Assembly (NCBI RefSeq): GCF_009766005.1
Contig: NZ_LMUK01000043.1
Coordinates: 396,166-460,165 of the forward strand
From: Bradyrhizobium sp. S69
Lineage (GTDB): Bacteria > Pseudomonadota > Alphaproteobacteria > Rhizobiales > Xanthobacteraceae
Direction: 5' to 3'
Length of the DNA stretch: 64,000 nt
Part shown: piece after piece, positions 51,697 to 60,222 of the stretch
Layout of the letters: the number at the start of each line of letters is the position of its first letter
Position numbering within the stretch: position 1 is the stretch's first letter
Translations under genes and position numbers: made by a program
The notes under the pieces: model-generated
Told to the model about the DNA's origin: nothing
What the model saw: the letters and a program-made list of their open reading frames with translations, nothing else
The model's database searches: none

Positions 51697-52853
51697 CGCG
51701 TGCTCCCGCCCTGAGTTTGTGGCTGGCCCGTGCTCGTTGTCGCCGTGGGCGGACGTCGCGGCGTCAGTTCATTGAGCGGCAGATACGGCACCACGCCCTG
51801 CGCGCCGGAGGCTCCGCCGCCATCATAGATAAGTTTCTCGGAACCGCCGAGGACGCGCTCCATCGTCTCCAGATAGATGCGCTGCCGGGTAACGTCGGGC
51901 GCCTTCTTGTATTCGTCATAGACTTTCAGGAAGCGCGCGCTCTGGCCCTTGGCCTCAGCGACCGCCTGCTGCTTATAGCCTTCGGCGGCCTGCAGGATTT
52001 GCGCGGCGCGTCCCTTCGCATCTGGAACGATCCGGTTGGCATAGGCTTGAGCCTCGTTCTGCAGGCTCTCGAGATTGGCGCGGGCGGCCTGCACTTCACG
52101 GAAGGAATCGATCACTTGCGCCGGCGGATCGACCTTCTGCATCTGCACCTGCTGGATCAAGATGCCTGAGCCATATCGGTCCAGCGTCGTCTGCATCAGT
52201 TCCTGCACATTTGCTTCGATCGTGGTTCGGGCGCCAGTCAGGATCGGCTGGATGTTTGATTTGCCGACGACCTCGCGCATCGCGCTTTCGCCGACCGCCT
52301 TCACGGTGCCTTCGGGATTCTGGATGTTGAACAAATAGTCGGCGACGCCTTTCGGCTTGATCCGCCACAACACCGTAAAGTCGACATCGACGATATTTTC
52401 GTCGCCGGTCAGCATCAGGCTTTCCTCGGGCACGTCGCGCATGGTGCGGCCGCGCCGCGCCGGATCGTCGATCAGCGTCATGCCGATGCTCAAGGTGGAG
52501 ACGCGCAACGCCTTCGGCAGCAGCACGGTCTCGATCGGATACGGCAAATGATAGTTCAGTCCGGGAAAGGTTTCTCCGACATACTTGCCGAACCGCAGCA
52601 CCACGCCCTGCTCTTCGGACTGCACGCGATAGAAGCCGGACAAGCCCCAGATCACCAGCGCGGCAATCAGAACAAGCGCGATCCCGACGCCGCTGAAATA
52701 TCCGCCCGGCAGCAATTGCTGAAGCCGGTCCTGCGCGCGGCGCAGCAGATCCTCAAGGTCGGGCGGCCTCGGTCCCACCGGTTGCGGTCCAGAGCCCCAT
52801 GGTCCTTTCGGACCGGAGCCCCACGGGCCTCCGCCTTGATTCTTCCACGGCAT
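51693..52853 (-). CDS. hflK: HflK, modulator of FtsH protease
   Basis: 386 residues from ATG 52853, with GAGGAG 7 nt before it (a GTG two codons upstream is in frame). A Gly/Pro-rich N-terminus (NQGGGPWGSGPKGPWGSGPQ) precedes one membrane helix (VGIALVLIAALVIWGLSGFY), then a band 7 domain from VLRFGKYVGETFPGLNYHLPYPIETV. Partner of HflC. First gene of the hflK-hflC-DUF2065 group. Confidence 0.95.
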   Translation of the reverse strand: MPWKNQGGGPWGSGPKGPWGSGPQPVGPRPPDLEDLLRRAQDRLQQLLPGGYFSGVGIALVLIAALVIWGLSGFYRVQSEEQGVVLRFGKYVGETFPGLNYHLPYPIETVLLPKALRVSTLSIGMTLIDDPARRGRTMRDVPEESLMLTGDENIVDVDFTVLWRIKPKGVADYLFNIQNPEGTVKAVGESAMREVVGKSNIQPILTGARTTIEANVQELMQTTLDRYGSGILIQQVQMQKVDPPAQVIDSFREVQAARANLESLQNEAQAYANRIVPDAKGRAAQILQAAEGYKQQAVAEAKGQSARFLKVYDEYKKAPDVTRQRIYLETMERVLGGSEKLIYDGGGASGAQGVVPYLPLNELTPRRPPTATTSTGQPQTQGGSTR

Positions 52854-53036
52854 CAACACTCTCCTCAGCGGGGCCCACGGGATACGACACCCGGCCTCGC
52901 AATCTGGACGGCTTTATAGGGGACGGCCCCGGCCCTTACAACGCAAGCTTCCGGTTCGAAGCAGCTAAGCCTGGGGCTACAATTGTCAATCCAAAGATTA
53001 CCGGACGGGGTTAATGCGACTTTCGCCTTATATACG

Positions 53037-53609
53037 TCACATAGGAGAAGTCGGCCGCCGTATGTAAGTTACATAGGAAAACGCCGCACTGTCGTCCGGA
53101 CCGGCTGGATTGTGAACACGCGCGGCCTCTTGCCAGTCAGCGGCATCGATTGCGGCGAAATATGTATCGCCGGCAGGCCGGGCGTGAACTTCGGTCAGCT
53201 CCAGGCGATCGGCAAACCCGATCCATTGCGCGTAGATTTCCGCGCCGCCGATCACGGCGATCTCGGTGGCTAAACGCCGCAGCGCGTCGCCGGTCGCGAC
53301 CGCGCGGGCATCGGCAAACGACGTCGTCACCACCGCGCCCGGCGTGCGAAAATCCGCATCGCGCGTGATGACGATGTTGGTACGTCCGGGCAGCGGGCGA
53401 CGCAACGAGACGAAGGTCTTGCGGCCCATCACCACCGGCTTGTCGATCGTCATGGCCTTGAAGCGCTGCATGTCGGATTTCAACCGCCATGGTATCGCGC
53501 CGTTGGCACCGATCACGCCATTCTCGGCCACCGCGGCGATGAGGATGATTTTTGGACGCACACTGATTTCATCAAGAGCCTGGGCCGTCGCGGTCACACC
53601 GCGACTCAT
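53037..53609 (-). CDS. folA: dihydrofolate reductase
   Basis: 190 residues. Core IILIAAVAENGVIGANGAIPWRLKSDMQRFKAMTIDKPVVMGRKTFVSL; then RTNIVITRD, and IAVIGGAEIYAQWIGFADRLELTEVHA. It reduces dihydrofolate to tetrahydrofolate. The start overlaps the stop of thyA by 4 bp. An N-terminal extension of about 18 residues precedes the fold; ATG 53609 fits the coupling to thyA. Confidence 0.95.
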   Translation of the reverse strand: MSRGVTATAQALDEISVRPKIILIAAVAENGVIGANGAIPWRLKSDMQRFKAMTIDKPVVMGRKTFVSLRRPLPGRTNIVITRDADFRTPGAVVTTSFADARAVATGDALRRLATEIAVIGGAEIYAQWIGFADRLELTEVHARPAGDTYFAAIDAADWQEAARVHNPAGPDDSAAFSYVTYIRRPTSPM

Positions 53610-54400
53610 ACGGCCACCTGGGCCTTGATATGCGGGTGCGGATCGTAGCCTTCGAGCACGAAGTCTTCATACCGGAAGGCGAAGATGTCCTTCACATCGG
53701 GATTGATCTTCATCACCGGCAGCGGCCGCGTCGGTCGCGTCAGTTGCAGGCGGGCCTGTTCGAGGTGATTGGAATAAAGGTGGGTGTCGCCGAGCGAGTG
53801 CACGAAGTCGCCGGGCTTCAAACCCGTCACCTGCGCGACCATCATCGTCAGCAGCGCATACGAGGCGATGTTGAAGGGCACGCCGAGAAAAACGTCGCCC
53901 GAGCGCTGATAGAGCTGGCACGATAATTTGCCGCCGGCGACATAGAACTGGAACAGGCAATGACACGGCGGCAACGCCATCTTGTCGACCTCGGCCGGAT
54001 TCCAGGCGCTGACGATCAGCCGCCGCGAATCCGGGTTGCGCTTGATCATGTCGATGACGTTGGCGATCTGGTCGATGCTGCGCCCGTCGGGCGCCGGCCA
54101 TGACCGCCATTGCGATCCATAGACCGGGCCGAGATCGCCATTGGCGTCCGCCCACTCGTCCCAGATCGAAACGCCGTTGTCCTGGAGGTATTTGATGTTG
54201 GTGTCGCCTTTGAGGAACCACAACAGCTCGTGCACGATGGCTTTGAGCGGCAACTTCTTGGTGGTCAGCATCGGAAAGCCGGCCGCCAGATTGAAGCGCA
54301 TCTGATGGCCGAAGACCGAGAGCGTGCCGGTGCCGGTGCGGTCGTGCTTTTCGGCACCGTCCGAGAGAATCCGTTCAAGCAGGTCGTGATACTGGTTCAT
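53606..54400 (-). CDS. thyA: thymidylate synthase
   Basis: 264 residues, the E. coli length. Catalytic Cys146 in MALPPCHCLFQFYV, folate and dUMP sites RTGTGTLSVFGHQMRFNL, GDLGPVYGSQWRSW, and FNIASYALLTMMVAQVTGLKPGDFVHSLGDTHLY. Methylates dUMP using methylenetetrahydrofolate, giving dihydrofolate for the coupled folA product. Confidence 0.98.
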   Translation of the reverse strand: MNQYHDLLERILSDGAEKHDRTGTGTLSVFGHQMRFNLAAGFPMLTTKKLPLKAIVHELLWFLKGDTNIKYLQDNGVSIWDEWADANGDLGPVYGSQWRSWPAPDGRSIDQIANVIDMIKRNPDSRRLIVSAWNPAEVDKMALPPCHCLFQFYVAGGKLSCQLYQRSGDVFLGVPFNIASYALLTMMVAQVTGLKPGDFVHSLGDTHLYSNHLEQARLQLTRPTRPLPVMKINPDVKDIFAFRYEDFVLEGYDPHPHIKAQVAV

Positions 54401-54542
54401 GGCGCGTGGGCGGTCCTGAGGAGGCCGAAAACTTTAGCGACCCGTCGGGCCGCGGGCAGCGGCGATTCGGCGGTCGCCTGGGATTATACCCTGAAAAATG
54501 AAAATCCGGCCCCTGTCCGGCAAGAGGCGGTCCCCGGTTCCC

Positions 54543-55079
54543 TCAGCCGATCAGGCCGATAAAACCAAGGCACCCGCCGGCCGCAAGCAGCCAGAGCGGG
54601 TTGAGCCGGGTCAGCGAGGCCGCAACCGCGGCGCCGATGGTCACCGCGGCGGCCACCCAGGTCCGGTCGGAGGCCAGCCCCAGAACCAGGCCGCTCGCCG
54701 CCATCAATCCGATCGACAGCGGAACCAGCGCGGCCTGAACGATGGCGGGCCAGCGCGCGTGGCTCGACCGCCCGAGAAAGCGGCTGACGCCATAGGCCAG
54801 CAGCGCCGTCGGAAGGCACATCGCCAACGTCGCGACCAGCGCGCCGCCGAGGCCGGCAACGGCGTAGCCGATCAGGGTGACGATCAGCACGTTCGGTCCA
54901 GGCGACAATTGCGAGATCGCGAACACATCGGCGAATTGTTTGTCGGTCAGCCAGTGATGGACCTCGACCGCAACCCGGTGCATTTCCGGCACGGCGGAAT
55001 TCGCCCCGCCGACCGCAAATAGCGACATCAGCCCGAACGTCGCGGCCAATGTCAGAAGCGGATTGCCTTCCCCATTCAT
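54543..55079 (-). CDS. chromate transporter, C-terminal half protein (split ChrA)
   Basis: 178 residues from ATG 55079; the frame runs upstream through the other half gene but not as protein. Chromate transporter domain: FGLMSLFAVGGANSAVPEMHRVAVEVHHWLTDKQFADVFAISQLSPGPNVLIVTLIGYAVAG, about five helices. Start overlaps the stop of the other half by 4 bp. Together the two short proteins equal one long ChrA. Chromate or sulfate export is suggested by the family, but many pairs have no tested function. Confidence 0.88.
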   Translation of the reverse strand: MNGEGNPLLTLAATFGLMSLFAVGGANSAVPEMHRVAVEVHHWLTDKQFADVFAISQLSPGPNVLIVTLIGYAVAGLGGALVATLAMCLPTALLAYGVSRFLGRSSHARWPAIVQAALVPLSIGLMAASGLVLGLASDRTWVAAAVTIGAAVAASLTRLNPLWLLAAGGCLGFIGLIG

Positions 55080-55702
55080 GTCGCGCGCCGCCGCATCACG
55101 ATCGTGACGGCCAGGCTGATCGGGACCGCGACCAGCAGCACCGTCGCCAACGGCAACCGCGCCACCCCGATCGCGACAAACACCGCGAGCAGGAACACCA
55201 GTCCGACCGCATCGCGCTTCCTGAAGAGCGGCATCATCATCCGGAACACCACCGACAGCAGCAGGCCGACCGCGACGCAGGATACCCCGGCCAGGATGCG
55301 CCTGAGCGCATCGACGTCGCCGAATCGCGCATACAGCGTCGCCAGCACCGTCATGATGGTCGTGGGCGGGCCGAGCAAGCCGGTAAAGGCCGCGAGGCCA
55401 CCCGCGAGGCCACGAAACCGCGAGCCGAACACCATCGTCAGGTTGACGATATTGGGTCCCGGCAAAAAATGGCACAGCGCGAAGGTCTCGTTGAATTCTT
55501 CCGCCGTCATCCAGCGATGCTGCTCGACGATGGCGCGCCGCGCGAACACCAGCACGCCGCCGAAGCCCGCAAGGGACATCTTGGCAAACGCGACAAATAG
55601 CTCGAGCAGGCTGGGCGGCGGTGACGTCAGGCTGTCCGGCGCAGGACTAGAGACAGGGCCTGGGACAGGAACGGCGACCGACGCTGAATCCGGTGGTGGC
55701 AT
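55076..55702 (-). CDS. chromate transporter, N-terminal half protein (split ChrA)
   Basis: 208 residues. ELFVAFAKMSLAGFGGVLVFARRAIVEQHRWMTAEEFNETFALCHFLPGPNIVNLTMVFGSRFRG is the chromate transporter repeat (GFGG, E/Q, PGP). An N-terminal Pro-rich tail (VAVPVPGPVSSPAPDS) is unusual. A second split pair lies at 61590-62728, so two related systems occur within 8 kb. Confidence 0.88.
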   Translation of the reverse strand: MPPPDSASVAVPVPGPVSSPAPDSLTSPPPSLLELFVAFAKMSLAGFGGVLVFARRAIVEQHRWMTAEEFNETFALCHFLPGPNIVNLTMVFGSRFRGLAGGLAAFTGLLGPPTTIMTVLATLYARFGDVDALRRILAGVSCVAVGLLLSVVFRMMMPLFRKRDAVGLVFLLAVFVAIGVARLPLATVLLVAVPISLAVTIVMRRRAT

Positions 55703-55798
55703 GGCCCAGACTTAGAACGACGATCAGGCGAGGCCAACCGATATTCTCCGATTTCCACGCCTGGCGGTTTCGTGGCTGCCATGCCGCCCACAGATACC

Positions 55799-55867
55799 TG
55801 CCCAGGCCCCCGTACTGCCCAGGTCCTCATACTGCCAAGGTCCTCGTACCTGCCCAAGTCCTCGTCC
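55799..55867. repeat. four degenerate 17-bp tandem repeats
   Basis: Units CTGCCCAGGCCCCCGTA, CTGCCCAGGTCCTCATA, CTGCCAAGGTCCTCGTA and CTGCCCAAGTCCTCGTC with a 17-bp period (one 1-bp slip). They fall in the 465-bp gap 55703-56167 upstream of sspB, which otherwise shows the inverted pair GCCGGCTCGCCGGC at about 55940 and no gene. Minisatellite-like; a length difference between strains would be expected. Confidence 0.6.
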
Positions 55868-56167
55868 GACCCTTGCCGAGATACTCGCCCGGGAGCTGCC
55901 GAGGCCCTGTTTTTCCTGCCTTTTGCGTCCTATATTTACTCGGCCGGCTCGCCGGCTGCGGACATAAAGTGCTGTCGCAATAAAGCTAATTCCATCAAGA
56001 ATCGGCCTTTTACCCGGCTTTGTACTGGAATATTCATCCCCGGCGGTGCTGACCTTGGCCGCCAGCCGGGGTAGCATCGCTAAAATCGTGCGAGTCGGGT
56101 CTTGGGCATGCCTTGGGCAGCGCCCGCCGATCCCACCAGCAGCATTCTGAACGCGACAGGACAATCA

Positions 56168-56689
56168 ATGGCGACCGATCATATCCGATACGACGTGCTG
56201 GCGCGCGACGCGCTGCGCGGGGTGCTGCGGCGCGTATTGATCGATGCGGCCGAGCATGGCCTGCCCGGGGAACATCATTTCTTTATTACCTTTCTGTCCA
56301 CCGCCGAGGGCGTCAAGCTTTCGCCGCGGCTGTTGGCGCAATATCCGGAAGAAATGACCATCATTCTTCAGCACCAGTTCTGGGATCTGACGGTTCTGGA
56401 GGATCGCTTCGAGGTCGGCCTGTCGTTCGGCGGCATTCCCGAGCGTCTGGTGGTACCTTTCAATTCCATCAAGAGCTTCTTCGATCCTTCGGTGCAGTTT
56501 GGCCTGACGTTCGAGGCATCCGATGTCGCGACCGAGAGCCCGGCTGGAAATCTGCCCGCCGTCCCCGCCGCTGCCCAGGTGCCGGCAACATTGACGGTTC
56601 CCGAACCGGCTGTCGAAAATCAGGACGCCCCCGCTAAGCCGAGCGAAGGCGCCGAGGTCGTTCGGCTGGATCGCTTCCGCAAGAAATAA
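56168..56689 (+). CDS. sspB: SspB family ClpXP adaptor (alphaproteobacterial type)
   Basis: 173 residues from ATG 56168, after AGGAC. ATDHIRYDVLARDALRGVLRRVLIDAAEHGLPGEHHFFITFLSTAEGVKLSPRLLAQYPEEMTIILQHQFWDLTVLEDRFEVGLSFGGIPERLVVPFNSIKSFFDPSVQFGLTF is the substrate-binding domain. A disordered Ala/Pro linker follows, and the tail VVRLDRFRKK is the ClpX-binding motif. It delivers tagged proteins to ClpXP. fumC follows 100 bp downstream. Confidence 0.94.
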   Translation: MATDHIRYDVLARDALRGVLRRVLIDAAEHGLPGEHHFFITFLSTAEGVKLSPRLLAQYPEEMTIILQHQFWDLTVLEDRFEVGLSFGGIPERLVVPFNSIKSFFDPSVQFGLTFEASDVATESPAGNLPAVPAAAQVPATLTVPEPAVENQDAPAKPSEGAEVVRLDRFRKK

Positions 56690-56789
56690 TCCCGTACCCA
56701 AGACCTTTCTCAACAGACATCTCTCAACTCCTAGAATGAACGTTGCATCGGTTGACGGCGCAACGGACATCACCTGTGGATATTGCCTC

Positions 56790-58202
56790 ATGGCCCATCC
56801 GGCGACTTCATCACATCCGACGCGCTCCGAGACCGACAGCTTCGGTCCGATCGATGTGGCCGCCGATCGCTATTGGGGCGCGCAAACGGAGCGGTCACGG
56901 CGAAACTTCCGCATCGGCCAGGACCGGATGCCGATGCCGATCATTCACGCGCTCGCGATGGTCAAGCTGGCCGCCGCCGAAACCAATCGCGAGCTTGGGC
57001 TGATCGACCAGCGCCGCGCCGGCGCCATCATCCGCGCCGCGCGAGAGATCATCGACGGCAAGCTCGACGATCATTTTCCGCTGGTGGTCTGGCAGACCGG
57101 TTCCGGCACGCAAACCAACATGAACCTCAATGAGGTGATCGCCAACCGTGCCAATGAACTGCTCGGCGGCAAACTCGGCGCCAAGCAACCGGTTCATCCC
57201 AACGATCACGTCAACATGAGCCAGTCCTCGAACGACTCGTTTCCGACCGCGATGCATATCGCCGCCGCGACGCGTATCCTCGCCGATCTGGTTCCCGCGC
57301 TCGAGACACTTCACCGCGCGTTGCGCGCAAAGGAAAAGGCGTTTGCCAAGATCGTCAAGATCGGGCGAACCCACACCCAGGACGCAACGCCGCTGACGCT
57401 GGGCCAGGAGTTTTCCGGTTATGCCGCGCAGGTCGAAAGCGGTATCGCGCGACTGCGTCTTGCGGTGAAGGATCTTTATCCGCTCGCGCAAGGCGGCACC
57501 GCCGTCGGCACCGGACTCAATTCGAAACCGAAATTCGCCCGCGCCTTTGCCAGGCATGTGGCCGGCCTCACAAAGCTGCCGTTCACCAGCGCCGCCAACA
57601 AATTCGAGGCGCTGGCCTCCAACGACGCCTATGTTTTCGCGCACGGCGCCGTCAATTCGGTGGCGACCGGCCTGTTCAAGATCGCCAACGACATTCGACT
57701 GTTGGGATCGGGGCCGCGCTCCGGCCTCGGCGAGCTGATATTGCCCGAAAACGAACCGGGCTCTTCGATCATGCCGGGCAAGGTCAACCCGACGCAATGC
57801 GAGGCCATGACCATGGTGTGCTGCCAGGTGTTCGGCAACCACACCGCCATCACGGTCGGGGGCAGCCAGGGGCATTTCGAACTGAACGTCTACAAGCCAT
57901 TGCTGGCATATTGTATGATGCATTCCTTACAACTGCTCGCCGACGTCGCACGCTCGTTTACTGAGCATTGCGTCGAGGGAATACGTGCCAACGAAAAGCG
58001 CATCCAGGAACTGATGGAACGCTCGCTGATGCTGGTCACCGCGCTGGCACCCAAGATCGGTTATGACAACGCGGCCAAGGTCGCAAAGTCCGCTCACGCG
58101 CGCGGAACCACCTTGAAAGAAGAGGCTGTACGCCTTGGATTGGTATCCGCTGCCGAATTCGATCGATTGGTCCAGCCGAGCAAAATGACGCATCCGGGGT
58201 AA
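56790..58202 (+). CDS. fumC: class II fumarase
   Basis: 470 residues from ATG 56790; an in-frame ATG at 56736 would add 18 residues that do not fit the family. TRSETDSFGPIDVAADRYWGAQTERSRRNF, QTGSGTQTNMNLNEVIANRANELLGG, SSNDSFPTAMHI, GRTHTQDATPLTLGQEFSGYA and the signature GSSIMPGKVNPTQCEA, including the catalytic Ser and His. It interconverts fumarate and malate in the citric acid cycle. Confidence 0.97.
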   Translation: MAHPATSSHPTRSETDSFGPIDVAADRYWGAQTERSRRNFRIGQDRMPMPIIHALAMVKLAAAETNRELGLIDQRRAGAIIRAAREIIDGKLDDHFPLVVWQTGSGTQTNMNLNEVIANRANELLGGKLGAKQPVHPNDHVNMSQSSNDSFPTAMHIAAATRILADLVPALETLHRALRAKEKAFAKIVKIGRTHTQDATPLTLGQEFSGYAAQVESGIARLRLAVKDLYPLAQGGTAVGTGLNSKPKFARAFARHVAGLTKLPFTSAANKFEALASNDAYVFAHGAVNSVATGLFKIANDIRLLGSGPRSGLGELILPENEPGSSIMPGKVNPTQCEAMTMVCCQVFGNHTAITVGGSQGHFELNVYKPLLAYCMMHSLQLLADVARSFTEHCVEGIRANEKRIQELMERSLMLVTALAPKIGYDNAAKVAKSAHARGTTLKEEAVRLGLVSAAEFDRLVQPSKMTHPG

Positions 58203-58230
58203 TTTCGGCGCGGCTCACGGCGCAACGACC

Positions 58231-58262
58231 GCCGATATAATGCCGATATAATTATGACTCAT
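58231..58262. promoter_or_regulatory. duplicated GCCGATATAAT, possible promoter
   Basis: The 11-mer GCCGATATAAT occurs twice in tandem with a short step, each with a TATAAT -10-like core. The 285-bp gap 58203-58487 otherwise holds an ATCTAGAT near 58366 and no gene I would defend. Confidence 0.3.
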
Positions 58263-58487
58263 AACAGCTAAAGACTGAGGCGGATCGGCTATTGCCGCTG
58301 CGCGTCCGCGTGGTACAGCACAGAATATTTTGTTTTCGCAGGGCGAAACACATTCTTTGATGCTATCTAGATAATGACCACGGGGATTTCCTTAGATGAC
58401 GACCGAACAGGCCAACACCCGACGCGACAGCTCACGTCTTCGTGAAAGCGCCGCCTGCCCCTGCTTTGCCGGATGATGGGGGCAGCC

Positions 58488-58676
58488 ATGGGGGATCTGG
58501 TCAACCTGAAGCGATTCAGGAAACGCAGTGAGCGGGAACAAGCGGCGAAACAGGCCGACACCAACCGGGCTCGATTCGGCCGAACCAAATCCGAACGCGC
58601 GCTCGATGAACAGCGCGCTAGCCGCGCCAACGATCATCTCGATCAACATCACATCGACGGCGAGGACGCCTCATGA
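58488..58676 (+). CDS. DUF4169 small protein
   Basis: 62 residues from ATG 58488; an ATG at 58473 is an alternative. MGDLVNLKRFRKRSEREQAA and KQADTNRARFGRTKSERALD are the DUF4169 pattern, highly charged and helical, possibly nucleic acid-associated. Overlaps the next gene by 4 bp. The fumC-DUF4169-RHH order is familiar from many alphaproteobacteria. Confidence 0.88.
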   Translation: MGDLVNLKRFRKRSEREQAAKQADTNRARFGRTKSERALDEQRASRANDHLDQHHIDGEDAS

Positions 58677-58924
58677 AATCGCCCGTCGTCAAACGTTCGA
58701 TCGTCGTTGCCGGTCACAAGACCAGCGTCAGCCTCGAAGAGGCATTCTGGAACGGCATGAAGGAAATCTCCGGGCTGCGGGACATGACGCTGTCCGAATT
58801 GGTGGGCGAGATCGACAGCAAGCGCCAGCAAGGCAACCTGTCGTCCGCGATCAGGCTTTTCGTGCTGGATTATTTCCGCACCCGTGCGATGGCGACGGTC
58901 ACCGAAACCAAGCCGCAGATCTGA
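58673..58924 (+). CDS. ribbon-helix-helix domain protein
   Basis: 83 residues. VVKRSIVVAGHKTSVSLEEAFWNGMKEISGLRDMTLSELVGEIDSKRQQGNLSSAIRLFVLDYFR is an RHH_4 fold: beta strand, two helices, as in Arc-type regulators. It could bind DNA or the DUF4169 partner translated just before it. Target unknown. Confidence 0.88.
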   Translation: MKSPVVKRSIVVAGHKTSVSLEEAFWNGMKEISGLRDMTLSELVGEIDSKRQQGNLSSAIRLFVLDYFRTRAMATVTETKPQI

Positions 58925-58962
58925 CGCTTCTGGTCTGACTGTCGCAATTCGTCGGCGACGTG

Positions 58963-60222
58963 CTACGGCGACACCACGGCAAGCGCCAACAGCGAAAGCA
59001 ACAGCGCCGGCGGCATTACGACCAGGCCCAGCTTTAGAAACTGCGCGGCGCCGACATGTTCGCCTTCGCGCCGCAGGACGATCAGCCAGAGAATCGTGGC
59101 GAGCGAACCGGTCACTGAAAGATTTGGTCCGAGATCGACCCCGATCAGGATGGCACCGGTGACATGGGTCGGGACCTGCGCCGCCTGACTGGTGGTCGCG
59201 GCGATCAATCCCATCGGCAGGTTGTTCAGTAAGTTCGATGCGACGGCGACCGCGACCCCCGCGACCCAGGACGTGGCCTGCGGCGCCGCGATCGACGCCT
59301 GCTTGAGAACACGCGCCAGCGCCGGCAGCACGCCGGTGTGGTTCAGGCCTTCGACCAGGATGAACAGACCTGCTACCAGCGGCAGCACCGACCACGAGAC
59401 ATCCCGCAACACCGGCAACGGCGATTGTCGCGAGATCGCCAGCACCAGCACCGTCACGATCGCGCCGGCGATGAAGGTCGGCAGCCCGAGATCGCGATCC
59501 ATCGCGGACGCCGTGAGCAGCACGATCGCCGTCATCAGGATGCCGGATGCCGCGAGCTTTCCGGCGCGCGTCAGCGGCGCAATCGAATCGATCGCGGGGA
59601 CGGACGTATCGAGCGCGCGGCGTTGCGTCAGCCGCAGCGCCAGATAGGTCGTGACGATCGCGGCCGCGGAAGGCAGCGCGAAGGCGCGCAGCCACTCGAC
59701 CAGCGGCGGCATCTGCGTGCCGAACACGACGAGGTTGGCGGGATTGGAAATCGGCAGCACGAAACTTGCGGCATTTGCGATGAACGCACAGACGAACAGA
59801 TATGGCAGCGGCTCGACCTTCGCAGCGCGGGTCGCCGCATAAACCGCCGGCGTCAGAACAACGGCGGTGGCATCGTTCGACAGCAGAACGGTCACCAGCG
59901 TGCCGACGACATAGACGATCAGGAACAAACGTTTCGCCGAACCGCGCGAATAGCGCACCGCCTGCGCCGCCAGCCAGTCGAACAGACCTTCCTTCCGCGC
60001 CACTTCAGCCAGCAGCATCATGCCGACCAGAAAGAAATAGACATCGGTGCCCTTGCCGGCGGCGGCGAGCGCGTCCGGCCATGGCAGCAACTGGAGCACC
60101 ACCAGCAGCGCAGCGCCCGCGATCGCCCAGATGAATTCCGGCCAATTCCACGGACGCGCGATCACGCCAAAGGTGGCGAGCGCGGCGATCGCCCAGGTGG
60201 CGGCATCGGTGGTTGATATCAC
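58963..60222 (-). CDS. arsB: ArsB-type arsenite/anion efflux membrane protein
   Basis: 419 residues from GTG 60222, which forms a GTGA overlap with the MFS stop; the longer frame upstream belongs to the MFS gene. About 11-12 helices; ion transporter superfamily motifs FFLVGMMLLAEVARKEGLFDWLA, LLSNDATAVVLTPAVYAATR, VLPISNPANLVVF and NLLNNLPMGL. Best fit is ArsB or a close SLC13/NhaD-type relative. No arsR, arsC or arsA is next to it, so the arsenite label is uncertain. Confidence 0.82.
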   Translation of the reverse strand: MISTTDAATWAIAALATFGVIARPWNWPEFIWAIAGAALLVVLQLLPWPDALAAAGKGTDVYFFLVGMMLLAEVARKEGLFDWLAAQAVRYSRGSAKRLFLIVYVVGTLVTVLLSNDATAVVLTPAVYAATRAAKVEPLPYLFVCAFIANAASFVLPISNPANLVVFGTQMPPLVEWLRAFALPSAAAIVTTYLALRLTQRRALDTSVPAIDSIAPLTRAGKLAASGILMTAIVLLTASAMDRDLGLPTFIAGAIVTVLVLAISRQSPLPVLRDVSWSVLPLVAGLFILVEGLNHTGVLPALARVLKQASIAAPQATSWVAGVAVAVASNLLNNLPMGLIAATTSQAAQVPTHVTGAILIGVDLGPNLSVTGSLATILWLIVLRREGEHVGAAQFLKLGLVVMPPALLLSLLALAVVSP

